Below, piece after piece: positions 8,391-16,114 of a DNA stretch of 47,012 bases. How positions within the stretch are numbered: position 1 is the first letter of the stretch; each line of letters starts with the position of its first letter. Under the pieces are notes generated by a model. It did not search any database, was not told where the DNA came from, and was given only the letters and a program-made list of their open reading frames with translations. A program made the position numbers and the translations under genes. The stretch is from Lachnospiraceae bacterium (GTDB lineage: Bacteria > Bacillota > Clostridia > Lachnospirales > Lachnospiraceae), in NCBI GenBank assembly GCA_028724245.1, contig JAQYDI010000072.1, forward strand, positions 1 through 47,012, in the 5' to 3' direction.

Positions 8391-8453
8391 CCGGTGCATG
8401 TACCAGTTCATCCGACTGGTGCGGCACCGGCTTATTAGTTCTGCCGCCTTTTT
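8391..8453 (+). terminator. Terminator region with two overlapping hairpins
   Basis: One hairpin pairs CCGGTGC (8391-8397) with GCACCGG (8424-8430) and contains an inner ACCAGT/ACTGGT stem. A second pairs GCGGCA (8421-8426) with TGCCGC (8442-8447) and is followed by CTTTTTG. They share bases 8424-8426, so they exclude each other. The second has the terminator shape. Confidence 0.6.
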
Positions 8454-8515
8454 GGGCTGTATGGTCCACTTATTGATAAAGGCGATAAATCAGCCGTATC
8501 TATAAATATTTCAAA

Positions 8516-8545
8516 TTGGACATGACTTCGGTGATTCTGTATGAT
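8516..8545 (+). promoter_or_regulatory. Putative promoter of the desulfurase/double-cubane cluster
   Basis: TTGGAC (8516-8521) and TATGAT (8540-8545) are separated by 18 bases, about 55 bases before the desulfurase start. The leader between is purine-rich. Confidence 0.45.
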
Positions 8546-8601
8546 TAAATTATGGATCATGAGAAATACAGAAAGAATGGAAAGAACGGAAAGAAAAGAT
8601 T

Positions 8602-9741
8602 ATGATTTATTTTGATAATGCGGCTACCACCCGGGTGAAGCCGAAACAGGTGATCGATGCGGTGGTACAGGCCATGAATACCATGGGGAATTCAGGAAGG
8701 GGCGTCCACGATGCTTCTCTGGATGATTCCCGGGTGATTTTTGATACAAGATGCAAACTGGCGGAATTTTTCGGTGCGGAAAATCCGAAGCAGATCGCAT
8801 TTACTTCCAATTCAACGGAAAGTTTGAATATTGCTTTAAAGGGAACGCTGAATCCCGGGGATCATGTGATTTCCACGGAGCTGGAACACAACTCGGTGCT
8901 GAGACCGCTGTACGAGCTGGAAGAACAGGGCGTGGAAGTTACCTTTATAAAAAGCAATCGAAAAGGTACGCTTGATTATGAAGATTTTGAAAGAAATATC
9001 CGGCCTCATACGAAGGCAATCGTGTGTACGCACGGTTCCAATCTGACGGGCAATCTGGTGGATATTCAGAAGGTGGGGGATATTGCCCATGCCCACGGGC
9101 TTATTTTTATTGTGGATGCATCTCAGACGGCAGGTGTATTTCCCATTGATGTGAAGAAGATGCATATTGATATCCTCTGTTTTACCGGCCACAAGAGCAT
9201 GTTGGGACCTCAGGGGACAGGCGGTATCTATGTAAGAGAGGGACTGACGGTGCGGCCGCTGAAATCGGGCGGAAGCGGGGTGCAGACCTATCTGAAGCAT
9301 CATCCTGCAGAGATGCCCACGGCGCTGGAGGCGGGTACTCTGAACGGTCACGGAATTGCGGGACTGAGGGCAGCAGTTGATTACCTGAATGAAACAGGCA
9401 TTGATGTGATCCGGCAGAAGGAACAGGAACTGATGCAGCGTTTTTATGAAGGTGTAAAAGGAATCCACAATATAAAAATTTACGGAGATTTCAGTACCAT
9501 GGACAGATGTCCAATTGTAACGCTCAATCTTGGCGATTACGATTCCTCGGAGGTCAGTGATGAGCTGTATATGATTTATGGAATCTGTACCAGACCGGGG
9601 GCTCACTGTGCACCGCTGATGCATTATGCCCTGGGTACGGAAAAACAGGGGGCTGTCCGGTTCAGTTTTTCCCATTTTAATACGGAAGAAGAAGTGGATG
9701 CAGCCATTGCGGCTATGAAAGAACTGACTGAAGAAGAGTAG
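8602..9741 (+). CDS. Cysteine desulfurase-like class V aminotransferase
   Basis: A 379-residue PLP enzyme of the cysteine desulfurase family (the branch often annotated as EF2568-like). It opens with YFDNAATTRVKP. It has the substrate/PLP region (TSNSTESLN, ELEHNSVLRPL), the PLP-Asp/Gln region (VDASQTAG), the Schiff-base lysine in FTGHKSMLGPQG, and a catalytic-loop Cys in TRPGAHCAPLMH. It would release sulfur (or selenium) from cysteine to feed Fe-S assembly or a carrier. The DUF3343 protein two genes downstream is a putative Se/S carrier-like family, which fits that role. A ribosome site GGAAAG lies upstream. An imperfect hairpin (about 9757-9792) sits in the 81-base gap to the next gene. 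Confidence 0.85.
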   Translation: MIYFDNAATTRVKPKQVIDAVVQAMNTMGNSGRGVHDASLDDSRVIFDTRCKLAEFFGAENPKQIAFTSNSTESLNIALKGTLNPGDHVISTELEHNSVLRPLYELEEQGVEVTFIKSNRKGTLDYEDFERNIRPHTKAIVCTHGSNLTGNLVDIQKVGDIAHAHGLIFIVDASQTAGVFPIDVKKMHIDILCFTGHKSMLGPQGTGGIYVREGLTVRPLKSGGSGVQTYLKHHPAEMPTALEAGTLNGHGIAGLRAAVDYLNETGIDVIRQKEQELMQRFYEGVKGIHNIKIYGDFSTMDRCPIVTLNLGDYDSSEVSDELYMIYGICTRPGAHCAPLMHYALGTEKQGAVRFSFSHFNTEEEVDAAIAAMKELTEEE

Positions 9742-9822
9742 GCACAAAGAAAAATATATGCTGCGGGACAGGCGCCAGCAGCCCGGCAGCATTGCTATAA
9801 AAGAACAAAGGAGAAGTGTATT

Positions 9823-11094
9823 ATGGCTGATTATGTTGAAATGTGGAAAAATCTGGGGATGGATCTGGATAAGCACGATAATTTATGTGCAGTTCTTCCG
9901 GAAGCATTTGGAGATGTGTATCTTTCTCAGGAAAATCGTCCCGAAGGTATGGGGTTCTGGGATTTTGTCGTATCCGAGATTCACGGTATCCGCCCTTCAG
10001 AGCTGATTGAAGCACAGAAAAACGGTCAGAAGGTGTTCGGCACATTCTGTGTTTATGTTCCCGATGAGGTAGTGATTGCAGCAGATGGTATTGTGACTGG
10101 ACTCTGCGGCGGTTCCCAGTTCTGGGTTCCGGATGGAGAAGCTGTACTGCCCAAGAGTACCTGCCCGCTGATCAAGGCATCGGTTGGAGCCCGTCTTGGA
10201 AAGACCTGTCCGTTCTTCCGCATTGCGGATATGTATGTGGGCGAAACCACCTGCGATGGCAAGAAGAAAGCGTGGGAGATCCTCGGGCAGGACGTGCCCA
10301 TGCACATTATGGATATGCCACAGATGAAACGTCCGAAGGATGTGGAAAAGTGGACGGAGGAAATTAAAGAATTTGCCGGAGTTGTGGAGAAATTTACAGG
10401 CAATACGATTACACCGGACAAGCTTCAGAAAGCAATCTGCATCATCAATGAAAAGAGAAAAGCACTGGCCCGCGTTTATGAGGCAAGAAAAGCAGATAAA
10501 CTCCCGATCAGCGGCAAAGATGCACTGCTTGTGATGCAGATCGCATTTTTTGACGATCCGGTCCGCTGTGCCCAGATGGCCAATAAACTGGCGGATGAAC
10601 TGGAGCAGCGGATTAAAGACGGTGTTTCCGTATTCCCGGAAGGTACAAAACGTATTCTTGTAACAGGTACACCCATGGCGATCCCCAACTGGAAGCTGCA
10701 TCATATTATTGAAACCAGCGGCGGAGCGGTTGTCTGTGAAGAAACCTGTACAGGTACCAGATATTTTGAGAATACTGTGGATGAAACAAAGGATAATCTG
10801 GACGATCAGTACAGAGCGATTGCGGAAAGATATATGGGCATCAACTGTGCATGCTTTACACCGAATCACGGTCGTGTGGATGATATCCTGCGTCTGGCAA
10901 AAGAATATAAGGTGGATGGCGTCATCGATGTGAACCTGAAATTCTGCTGTCTGTATGATACAGAAGGCTATACAGTTGAAAAGGCTTTGAAGGAAGCCGG
11001 CATTCCCGTGCTTGGTATTGAAACTGATTATACGGATGCAGATGCAGAACAGCTGAGAACAAGAATCGAAGCCTTTATTGAAATGCTGGATTAA
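9823..11094 (+). CDS. Double-cubane-cluster anaerobic reductase (YjiM/2-hydroxyacyl-CoA dehydratase-like)
   Basis: A 423-residue protein of the 2-hydroxyacyl-CoA dehydratase/BcrBC superfamily. Its single-subunit size and Cys distribution (Cys in LCGGSQFW, KSTCPLIKAS, GKTCPFFR, ETCTGTRYF, INCACF, LKFCCLYD) match the double-cubane-cluster proteins known from Carboxydothermus and the E. coli YjiM family. These hold an [8Fe-9S] cluster and perform ATP-driven low-potential reductions of small substrates. The physiological substrate is not known for the family. AAAGGAGAAG precedes the ATG. The cognate activating ATPase is encoded two genes downstream, as in the known pairs. Confidence 0.85.
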   Translation: MADYVEMWKNLGMDLDKHDNLCAVLPEAFGDVYLSQENRPEGMGFWDFVVSEIHGIRPSELIEAQKNGQKVFGTFCVYVPDEVVIAADGIVTGLCGGSQFWVPDGEAVLPKSTCPLIKASVGARLGKTCPFFRIADMYVGETTCDGKKKAWEILGQDVPMHIMDMPQMKRPKDVEKWTEEIKEFAGVVEKFTGNTITPDKLQKAICIINEKRKALARVYEARKADKLPISGKDALLVMQIAFFDDPVRCAQMANKLADELEQRIKDGVSVFPEGTKRILVTGTPMAIPNWKLHHIIETSGGAVVCEETCTGTRYFENTVDETKDNLDDQYRAIAERYMGINCACFTPNHGRVDDILRLAKEYKVDGVIDVNLKFCCLYDTEGYTVEKALKEAGIPVLGIETDYTDADAEQLRTRIEAFIEMLD

Positions 11095-11129
11095 TCCTGA
11101 AGAATTCACCGGGAACAGTTCATACAGAT

Positions 11130-11405
11130 ATGGACAATGAAACAAAAATAAATTATTATATTACCTTTGAGGATTATACACAGGGGCTGCAGCTTCAGAA
11201 GCTTCTGCGCGGGGATAATATTTTCTCACGTATTGCTCCTGCCCCCCGTTCCATTCAAAAGGAACTGGGGTGCGGCATGTCTCTGCTGATCAGGGAAGAG
11301 GACATTGATGCGGCAAGAGACTGCATTGAAAAAAATCATGCAGAATACCACAGCATTGTCCCCCTTCCCTGCCAGATCAATCCCAAAAGGAATAAATTCT
11401 GCTGA
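11130..11405 (+). CDS. DUF3343 protein (putative Se/S carrier-like)
   Basis: A 91-residue protein fitting DUF3343: an N-terminal strand (YYITFEDYTQGLQLQKLL), a central P-x-P-R-x-I-x-x-E-LGCGMSL segment with a conserved Cys at about residue 49, and a C-terminal basic tail ending in Cys. The family is described as Se/S carrier-like and often neighbours cysteine desulfurases and activator/double-cubane genes, as here. No strong ribosome-binding site is visible, so translation may depend on the upstream gene 35 bases away. The function remains inferred. Confidence 0.75.
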   Translation: MDNETKINYYITFEDYTQGLQLQKLLRGDNIFSRIAPAPRSIQKELGCGMSLLIREEDIDAARDCIEKNHAEYHSIVPLPCQINPKRNKFC

Positions 11406-11419
11406 CAGATAGTACGGTT

Positions 11420-11449
11420 TTCTGCCGGAAACGAATATTTCCGGCAGAA
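11420..11449 (+). repeat. Perfect 12-bp inverted repeat between DUF3343 and activator genes
   Basis: TTCTGCCGGAAA (11420-11431) and TTTCCGGCAGAA (11438-11449) flank a 6-base loop. No T-run follows, so it is more likely an mRNA stabilising or processing hairpin than a terminator. Confidence 0.85.
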
Positions 11450-11474
11450 GATCAGATTGGAAAGAGCGGGGAAT

Positions 11475-12245
11475 ATGTATTATATTGGTATTGATATCGG
11501 CTCCACCTGTGCAAAACTGGCTGTTCTGGACGGGGACAGGGAGCTGATTTTAAAGTTTGTGCAGCCTACCGGATGGAGCAGTGTGGATACGGCACAGGCC
11601 ATACGGGACAGGCTGTGTGAGAATGGAATCAACCTGGAAAACAGTCCGTGTGTGGCGACCGGTTACGGACGGGTGTCGGTTCCCTATGCGGACAAAACGG
11701 TAACGGAAATTACATGTCATGCAAAAGGAGCGGTCTGGATATACGGGATCCGGGATGGTGTGATCATTGATATCGGCGGTCAGGATACGAAGGTGATCCG
11801 TGTGGAAAACGGCATGGTAAAAGATTTTGTCATGAATGACAAGTGCTCTGCCGGTACCGGGCGTTTTCTGGAAGTGATGGCTTCCACCATGGGACTGCGT
11901 CCGGATGAAATCTGCGAATTGGCGCGCAGCGGAAATGGGATAACGATCAGTTCCATGTGCACGGTATTTGCAGAATCAGAAGTGATCAGTCTGATCGGAA
12001 GAGGAGAACCCAGAGAAAATATTGCCTATGCAGTTGTGGATTCCATTGGAACAAAGGTCGTTTCCCAGGGCAGCCGTCTGCATGTTGGAAATGAGAAGGT
12101 ATATCTGACAGGCGGTCTTTGTGACTGCGGGTATATGCAGGAAGTGCTGTCGGAAAAACTGAACTGTCCGGTGGAAACGGATTCCAACGGACGGTATGCG
12201 GGAGCCATTGGAGCAGCTCTGTGTGCCTGCAGATTAAGAAAATGA
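11475..12245 (+). CDS. ATP-dependent activator of the double-cubane reductase (HgdC/BadF/YjiL family)
   Basis: A 256-residue ASKHA-fold ATPase. It has the phosphate-1 motif GIDIGSTCAK, phosphate-2 motif DIGGQDTKVI, the adenosine-side LTGGLCDCGY and the two cluster-binding cysteines in DKCSAGTGRF and SSMCTVFAE, which hold one [4Fe-4S] between two subunits. Such proteins hydrolyse ATP to push a low-potential electron onto their partner, here the reductase at 9823. The ATG at 11475 is chosen over an in-frame TTG 18 bases upstream because AGCGGGGA precedes it. The stop overlaps the next ATG (ATGA). Confidence 0.9.
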   Translation: MYYIGIDIGSTCAKLAVLDGDRELILKFVQPTGWSSVDTAQAIRDRLCENGINLENSPCVATGYGRVSVPYADKTVTEITCHAKGAVWIYGIRDGVIIDIGGQDTKVIRVENGMVKDFVMNDKCSAGTGRFLEVMASTMGLRPDEICELARSGNGITISSMCTVFAESEVISLIGRGEPRENIAYAVVDSIGTKVVSQGSRLHVGNEKVYLTGGLCDCGYMQEVLSEKLNCPVETDSNGRYAGAIGAALCACRLRK

Positions 12246-12490
12246 AGAATTATGTTTATATCCTTTCCTGTGCGGACGGTACGTTTTACACCGGATGGAC
12301 CACACATTTGGAGGAGCGGGTAAAGACGCACAATCAGGGAAAGGGAGCCAAATATACAAGAAGCCGCCTGCCGGTGAAGCTTCTCTACTGGGAAGAATAT
12401 TCCGATAAAGGAGAAGCACTGCGCCGGGAAGCGGCCATTAAAAAGATGTCAAGAAAACAGAAAGAAGAGCTGGTCGGCAGAAACGTTTAA
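12242..12490 (+). CDS. GIY-YIG nuclease-superfamily protein (YhbQ/UPF0213-like)
   Basis: An 82-residue single-domain GIY-YIG protein with YVYILSCADGTFYTGWT, a downstream Arg/His-containing helix (LEERVKTHNQGKGAKYTR) and the C-terminal Glu region (EALRREAAIKKMSRKQK). Size and motifs match the UPF0213/YhbQ family of small DNA-processing proteins. The start overlaps the stop of the activator gene by four bases, implying translational coupling; there is no separate strong ribosome site. A functional link with the activator is not implied. Confidence 0.85.
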   Translation: MKNYVYILSCADGTFYTGWTTHLEERVKTHNQGKGAKYTRSRLPVKLLYWEEYSDKGEALRREAAIKKMSRKQKEELVGRNV

Positions 12491-12516
12491 CGGTATTCTG
12501 CCGACCGGCGTTTTTT
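12472..12516 (+). terminator. Intrinsic terminator overlapping the end of the GIY-YIG gene
   Basis: GGTCGGCAGAA (12472-12482) pairs with TTCTGCCGACC (12496-12506) and six T's follow at 12511-12516. The 5' arm lies inside the coding sequence. Confidence 0.9.
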
Positions 12517-12574
12517 GCGGAAGCTTTCAGCCGGAAGTTTTACAAAAGTCTCTATCCGGTAATTTTTATGGAAT

Positions 12575-13759
12575 TTAATAATATTTTACGCTGACGGTCT
12601 TTCCCAGCGCTTTTGCGGTGTCAACCAGTTCCTGCGTCAGGTGGCTCCGGGTCGCAAGGTCGGTGGAAATTTCCGGATTTTCATAGGCTTCGTTGATGGC
12701 CTGCCCGACGAGCAGCTCCAGATGGGAACAGTCTTCAAACAGGGCTGTAGCGATCAGCGCTGCGCCGTTGTCCTGATCAAGATCATCGAAAAACAGTTCG
12801 TCCAGAGGCTTTTTAAGTACGCAGGGCTTCAGCATTTCAACGACCTTTTCCAGGGTAATGACACCTTCTGTAACAAGATCGATGCCGGCGATGGAATCGT
12901 AGGGCGGGATCTCGGGATGGGTGTCCTGCTTTACCTGTTCAATGGGTCTGTTCAGAATACGGGAAACGATCCGGGCGGTGGTGCCGCCGCAGACGATGCG
13001 GGTACAGTCTTCGCCGTTTTCGTCTTTTGCCATCAGATAACGGACAGCAGCTTCATCATCCTCTTTATGTACCGGCGGGCCGGTAAACAGCTTCAGCGTA
13101 TGCGGTGCGGAAATACGCATAACGGCTGCAGTGGTATCATCGCCGGGCTGTCCCCAGTACTGATCATCGCATGCCTGCACGATATCAAATGCGATCCGCT
13201 TGGAATAAGGCGATATGCGGGCCGAGATTTTGGCGATTTTTGCCAGACGGTCACGATCCCAGTTCATGTTCAGCTTCAGACCGCTGCTGGCATACAGGCA
13301 GCCGTCGCTCATAATAACATACACATCTCCATCCTGTACGGTAAAACGGGATTCCTGAATCTGCTTCCCTTCAATGGTACGCTTTGTACGTTCCAGTTCC
13401 ACGATCTCTCCGTTCCGGACCAGGATCGTATCCGGATTATCGTATTCGACCAGATAAGCGGAATTGTCGTCATTTACCTGAAGTACCGTGAAGGTACAGT
13501 AGGCCACATGCCGTTCCTGACAGATGGGCAGGGTAGCCAGAATGGTGGACAGACATTCATCAATAGTGGCCCCTTCCCGGAACATGGTTGCCAGGATCCG
13601 GGAGGTCAGGCTGGCAAGAATGTTGGCCTTTACTCCGCTTCCCATGCCGTCGGCCAGAATCAGAATATGAGAATGTTCTGTCAGAACCATTTCAACCTTA
13701 TCGCCGCAGAGCTCTTCCCCTGCGTGATTGAGGCTGCGGTAATCCATATCAATATACAT
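12575..13759 (-). CDS. SpoIIE/PP2C-type serine phosphatase partnered with the sensory hydrogenase
   Basis: A 394-residue protein. Residues 1-210 form a SpoIIE-type PP2C domain with metal-binding aspartates in ILADGMGSGVKA, VYVIMSDGCLYAS and PGDDTTAAVMR. The remainder (VCGGTTARIVSRIL, YDSIAGIDLVTEGVITLEKV) is a domain common in phosphatases beside group C [FeFe]-hydrogenases. The start shares one base with the stop of the upstream hydrogenase-like gene (TGATG), so the two are coupled. A plausible role is to relay redox or H2 state by dephosphorylating a regulator; the target is unknown. GAAGGTGGTGAAGG before the ATG supplies the ribosome site. Confidence 0.85.
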   Translation of the reverse strand: MYIDMDYRSLNHAGEELCGDKVEMVLTEHSHILILADGMGSGVKANILASLTSRILATMFREGATIDECLSTILATLPICQERHVAYCTFTVLQVNDDNSAYLVEYDNPDTILVRNGEIVELERTKRTIEGKQIQESRFTVQDGDVYVIMSDGCLYASSGLKLNMNWDRDRLAKIAKISARISPYSKRIAFDIVQACDDQYWGQPGDDTTAAVMRISAPHTLKLFTGPPVHKEDDEAAVRYLMAKDENGEDCTRIVCGGTTARIVSRILNRPIEQVKQDTHPEIPPYDSIAGIDLVTEGVITLEKVVEMLKPCVLKKPLDELFFDDLDQDNGAALIATALFEDCSHLELLVGQAINEAYENPEISTDLATRSHLTQELVDTAKALGKTVSVKYY

Positions 13760-15498
13760 CAGCCTTCACCACCTTCTTCACCCAGCAGAGAACGGCACAG
13801 CTTGTTCAGAGTCACTTTGGTTTCTGCAGTTGTCTCACCCAGCAGGCCGGCGATCATCTGTGCGGACATCATCTGTTTGTCAATGATTTTCTGCGCGAGT
13901 TCCACGATTTCCAGTTTCTGCATGTAATCTTCGTCTTCCCTGCGTTTCTGCGCTGTTACATCGATCAGAATAACAAGAAGGGCGTGTTCTTCTTTCAGAT
14001 ATGTAATATTCTGCTGAACGAAGGTATCGTAACCGGTCAGTTCCACCACTTTGCCTCTGAGGTTCTGTTTATTCTCCAGCGCCCATGCGTAATCGGTATC
14101 GTCGATGATTTCCACCAGATCCTTTCCAATGGCTTCTGCGCGGGTGAGGTGGAATTTCTTCTCACAGGAAGCGGAGAATTCCTGAATGGTCAGATCTCCG
14201 CCGATGATCATAACCATATTGGGCGTAGCTGCCATAACGAGATTGGCCAGTGAAGATGCCTTCTGGTGCAGATAATGGGTGCATTTATCGTAGGAAGAGC
14301 GTCCCTGACAGGCGGCGATGGCATTTTCACGGCAGGTGTGGTAGCCGCAGGCACCGCAGTCCATTTCGTCCCGTTTGCTTTTTTTGCCCATGGTCAGCAT
14401 CATGGCGGCAATTTCTTCTTCGGAAGGAATCGGATAGTTGGGCGATTTATCGGAATAGCAGCTGACTACAGCTGTGGTATTCAGGAAATCGTCAACCTGC
14501 TTATCGGGAACCGATACCCGGTTGGTCTGCTGTTTCAGACGGAGGTTGCAGCGGTAGCCGGAGGTGTCGGCAGGCCGGGCCGGGCCGTTGACGCAGCCGC
14601 CGGGACAGGCACTCATTTCGATCACGCAGTTGCTGTAAATTCCGTCACGCAGTTCCTGAAGTACGTTTCGGCAATTGGCGATGGAACTGATATGAAAACT
14701 CATGTATCGGGAATCAGGGAATTTTTCATTACAGCGCAGGGCGGTAATGATTCCGCCGGCGGTGGGATAAAGTTTGTTGACAGCCGGATCGGGATTGTCG
14801 GGCAGGCTGTCCTCCATCTGCTTCATATCAATGTTCATTCGTTCCATGAAACGGATCAGTTCAGAGAAGGTAAGTACCGCATCGACTGCACCTTCATTCT
14901 CCGGAGCATGGGCTTCCCCTTTTCTGGAAAAACAGGGGCCGGCATAAACAACCAGCGTATCGGCTCCGTAGCTTTTTTTCAGATAACGGCCGTGGGCGAT
15001 CATGGGAGAAGCAACCGGAGCCAGATTGGGAAGAAGATCAGGATAATAAATTTCAATCAGCGAATTCACCGTGGGGCAGGCTGAAGTAATAATATTATTC
15101 TCATGGTCCGGCTTATGGCTGTTTTCTGCAATCCGGGCATATTCGGAGGTCAGAACAGCGGCAGCTTCCGCAGTTTCATGGACTGCCATAAAGCCCGCTT
15201 TCCGGAAAGCGGAGATGATCTGCCCGCCTTCGATACCGGGGAATGCGCCCAGATAAGCGGGATCCAGTGACAGGACCATCTTTCTTTTCCCTTCCAGCCA
15301 GTTGCGTACTTTCGATGCATCGCTCATGTAAAATTTGGCATGCTGAGGGCAGGCGTCGATACAGTCTCCGCAGAGAACGCAGAGTTCATCATCGATTACA
15401 GCGGTATTATCTACCAGCTGGATTGCCTTCACCTCGCATTTACGAAGGCATCTGGTGCAGCTGACACAGATCGGCCCTCTTGTTTCGATTACTTTCAT
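13759..15498 (-). CDS. Sensory [FeFe]-hydrogenase (group C, HydS-like) with PAS domain
   Basis: A 579-residue protein. It has two [4Fe-4S] sites at residues 11-21 and 40-50 (CxxCxxCxxxC each), then an H-cluster domain with L1 TSACP, L2 GPCFSRKGE and L3 ACPGGCVNG. A further Fe-S motif follows (DCGACGYHTCRENA, about residues 380-395), then a PAS domain (about 420-530) and a C-terminal helix. In L1 the usual proton-relay Cys of TSCCP is Ala, the change reported for sensory hydrogenases. Output probably passes through PAS to the coupled phosphatase. The ATG at 15498 follows AAAGGAGGGG. The frame stays open upstream through a repeat element, but no start there has comparable support. Confidence 0.9.
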   Translation of the reverse strand: MKVIETRGPICVSCTRCLRKCEVKAIQLVDNTAVIDDELCVLCGDCIDACPQHAKFYMSDASKVRNWLEGKRKMVLSLDPAYLGAFPGIEGGQIISAFRKAGFMAVHETAEAAAVLTSEYARIAENSHKPDHENNIITSACPTVNSLIEIYYPDLLPNLAPVASPMIAHGRYLKKSYGADTLVVYAGPCFSRKGEAHAPENEGAVDAVLTFSELIRFMERMNIDMKQMEDSLPDNPDPAVNKLYPTAGGIITALRCNEKFPDSRYMSFHISSIANCRNVLQELRDGIYSNCVIEMSACPGGCVNGPARPADTSGYRCNLRLKQQTNRVSVPDKQVDDFLNTTAVVSCYSDKSPNYPIPSEEEIAAMMLTMGKKSKRDEMDCGACGYHTCRENAIAACQGRSSYDKCTHYLHQKASSLANLVMAATPNMVMIIGGDLTIQEFSASCEKKFHLTRAEAIGKDLVEIIDDTDYAWALENKQNLRGKVVELTGYDTFVQQNITYLKEEHALLVILIDVTAQKRREDEDYMQKLEIVELAQKIIDKQMMSAQMIAGLLGETTAETKVTLNKLCRSLLGEEGGEG

Positions 15499-15538
15499 GG
15501 GATACCCCCTCCTTTGAATTAAGTCACATATAGATAAA

Positions 15539-15684
15539 TGTAACTGTTCAGAGCCAACCTCGAAAACACTGTGTGTTTCCTCGGTGCGGCGTATCCGCCA
15601 AATAGATTTGTACGAAAAAGTACTCATGAATGCAAGCATTCATCGCACTTTTTGTGCAAATCTGCTTGGATCTGAACAGTTACA
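15539..15684 (-). repeat. 146-bp element with 14-bp terminal inverted repeats filling the hydS leader
   Basis: TGTAACTGTTCAGA at one end and its exact complement at the other bound a 146-bp block. Read on the minus strand it offers an outer stem, a long hairpin (about 15605-15660, with inner ATGAATG/CATTCAT), a GGCG-GATA-CGCC mini-hairpin, and a 12-bp hairpin containing two adjacent G-A mismatches. The hydS -10 box (15690-15695) ends only a few bases before the element, so transcription should start at its edge. The half 15540-15604 recurs at 45490-45554 (62 of 65 identical). It may be a MITE, a structured leader RNA, or both. Confidence 0.85.
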
Positions 15685-15689
15685 GGTAA

Positions 15690-15718
15690 ATTATAAAACG
15701 CAGGAGAAGCTGCGTCAA
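15690..15718 (-). promoter_or_regulatory. Promoter of the sensory hydrogenase/phosphatase operon
   Basis: On the minus strand, TTGACG (15713-15718) and a perfect TATAAT (15690-15695) are 17 bases apart. The predicted start near 15683 coincides with the edge of the inverted-repeat element. Confidence 0.75.
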
Positions 15719-15978
15719 TGCGATAAAAAATTATCATATAATCGTTTTTTGGTCGCAAAGAAATTTTAAGAAATAATTAAGAAAATATAAAATAAAAATA
15801 AATTACTGAGAATCCGGGAAAAACTGTCCCAACCGGACGGAGATATTATACAATAATTCATCGGCGATATGTTCAAATATACGAAAAAAAGTAAAAAAAG
15901 TTGCGTATATGATAAAGAAAAAAATATCATTGTTAAAAATACTGATAAAAAGTACTGGTAAAAACATGAAAATGGTGT

Positions 15979-15984
15979 TATAAT
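15979..15984 (+). promoter_or_regulatory. Candidate -10 box for hydCBA
   Basis: TATAAT preceded by GTGT; the -35 at 17 bases (TGGTAA) is poor. The surrounding 15685-16010 is very A/T-rich and holds no gene. The leader to hydC is about 120 bases and contains the short frame at 16058. Confidence 0.4.
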
Positions 15985-16057
15985 TAAGCAAAATGACAAA
16001 AAGTTAACGGGGGTTGATTCTCCAGCCTGAGCAGCATTGGTTATGAGGGGTGTGGCG

Positions 16058-16114
16058 ATGGTGAAAGTTAATGACATGTCTGGTGGTTTATATTTCAGTA
16101 AGGAGGTAAAGTAA
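16058..16114 (+). CDS. Possible 18-residue leader peptide coupled to hydC
   Basis: ATG at 16058 opens an 18-codon frame (MVKVNDMSGGLYFSKEVK) preceded by GAGGGG seven bases upstream. Its TAA shares one base with the hydC ATG (TAATG), and the hydC ribosome site AAGGAGGT lies within its last codons. The arrangement would couple hydC translation to the short frame. No similarity is recognised, and chance cannot be excluded for so short a frame. Confidence 0.4.
   Translation: MVKVNDMSGGLYFSKEVK

Noticed and set aside
12641-13927. A long plus-strand open frame (about 428 codons)
   Set aside because: It is the antisense of the phosphatase and hydrogenase genes, whose protein motifs are unmistakable; no ribosome site or family match.
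15499-15639. N-terminal extension of the sensory hydrogenase through the repeat element
   Set aside because: The internal ATG at 15498 has an excellent ribosome site and the ferredoxin motif starts right after it; the extension is translated repeat and lies in the leader.
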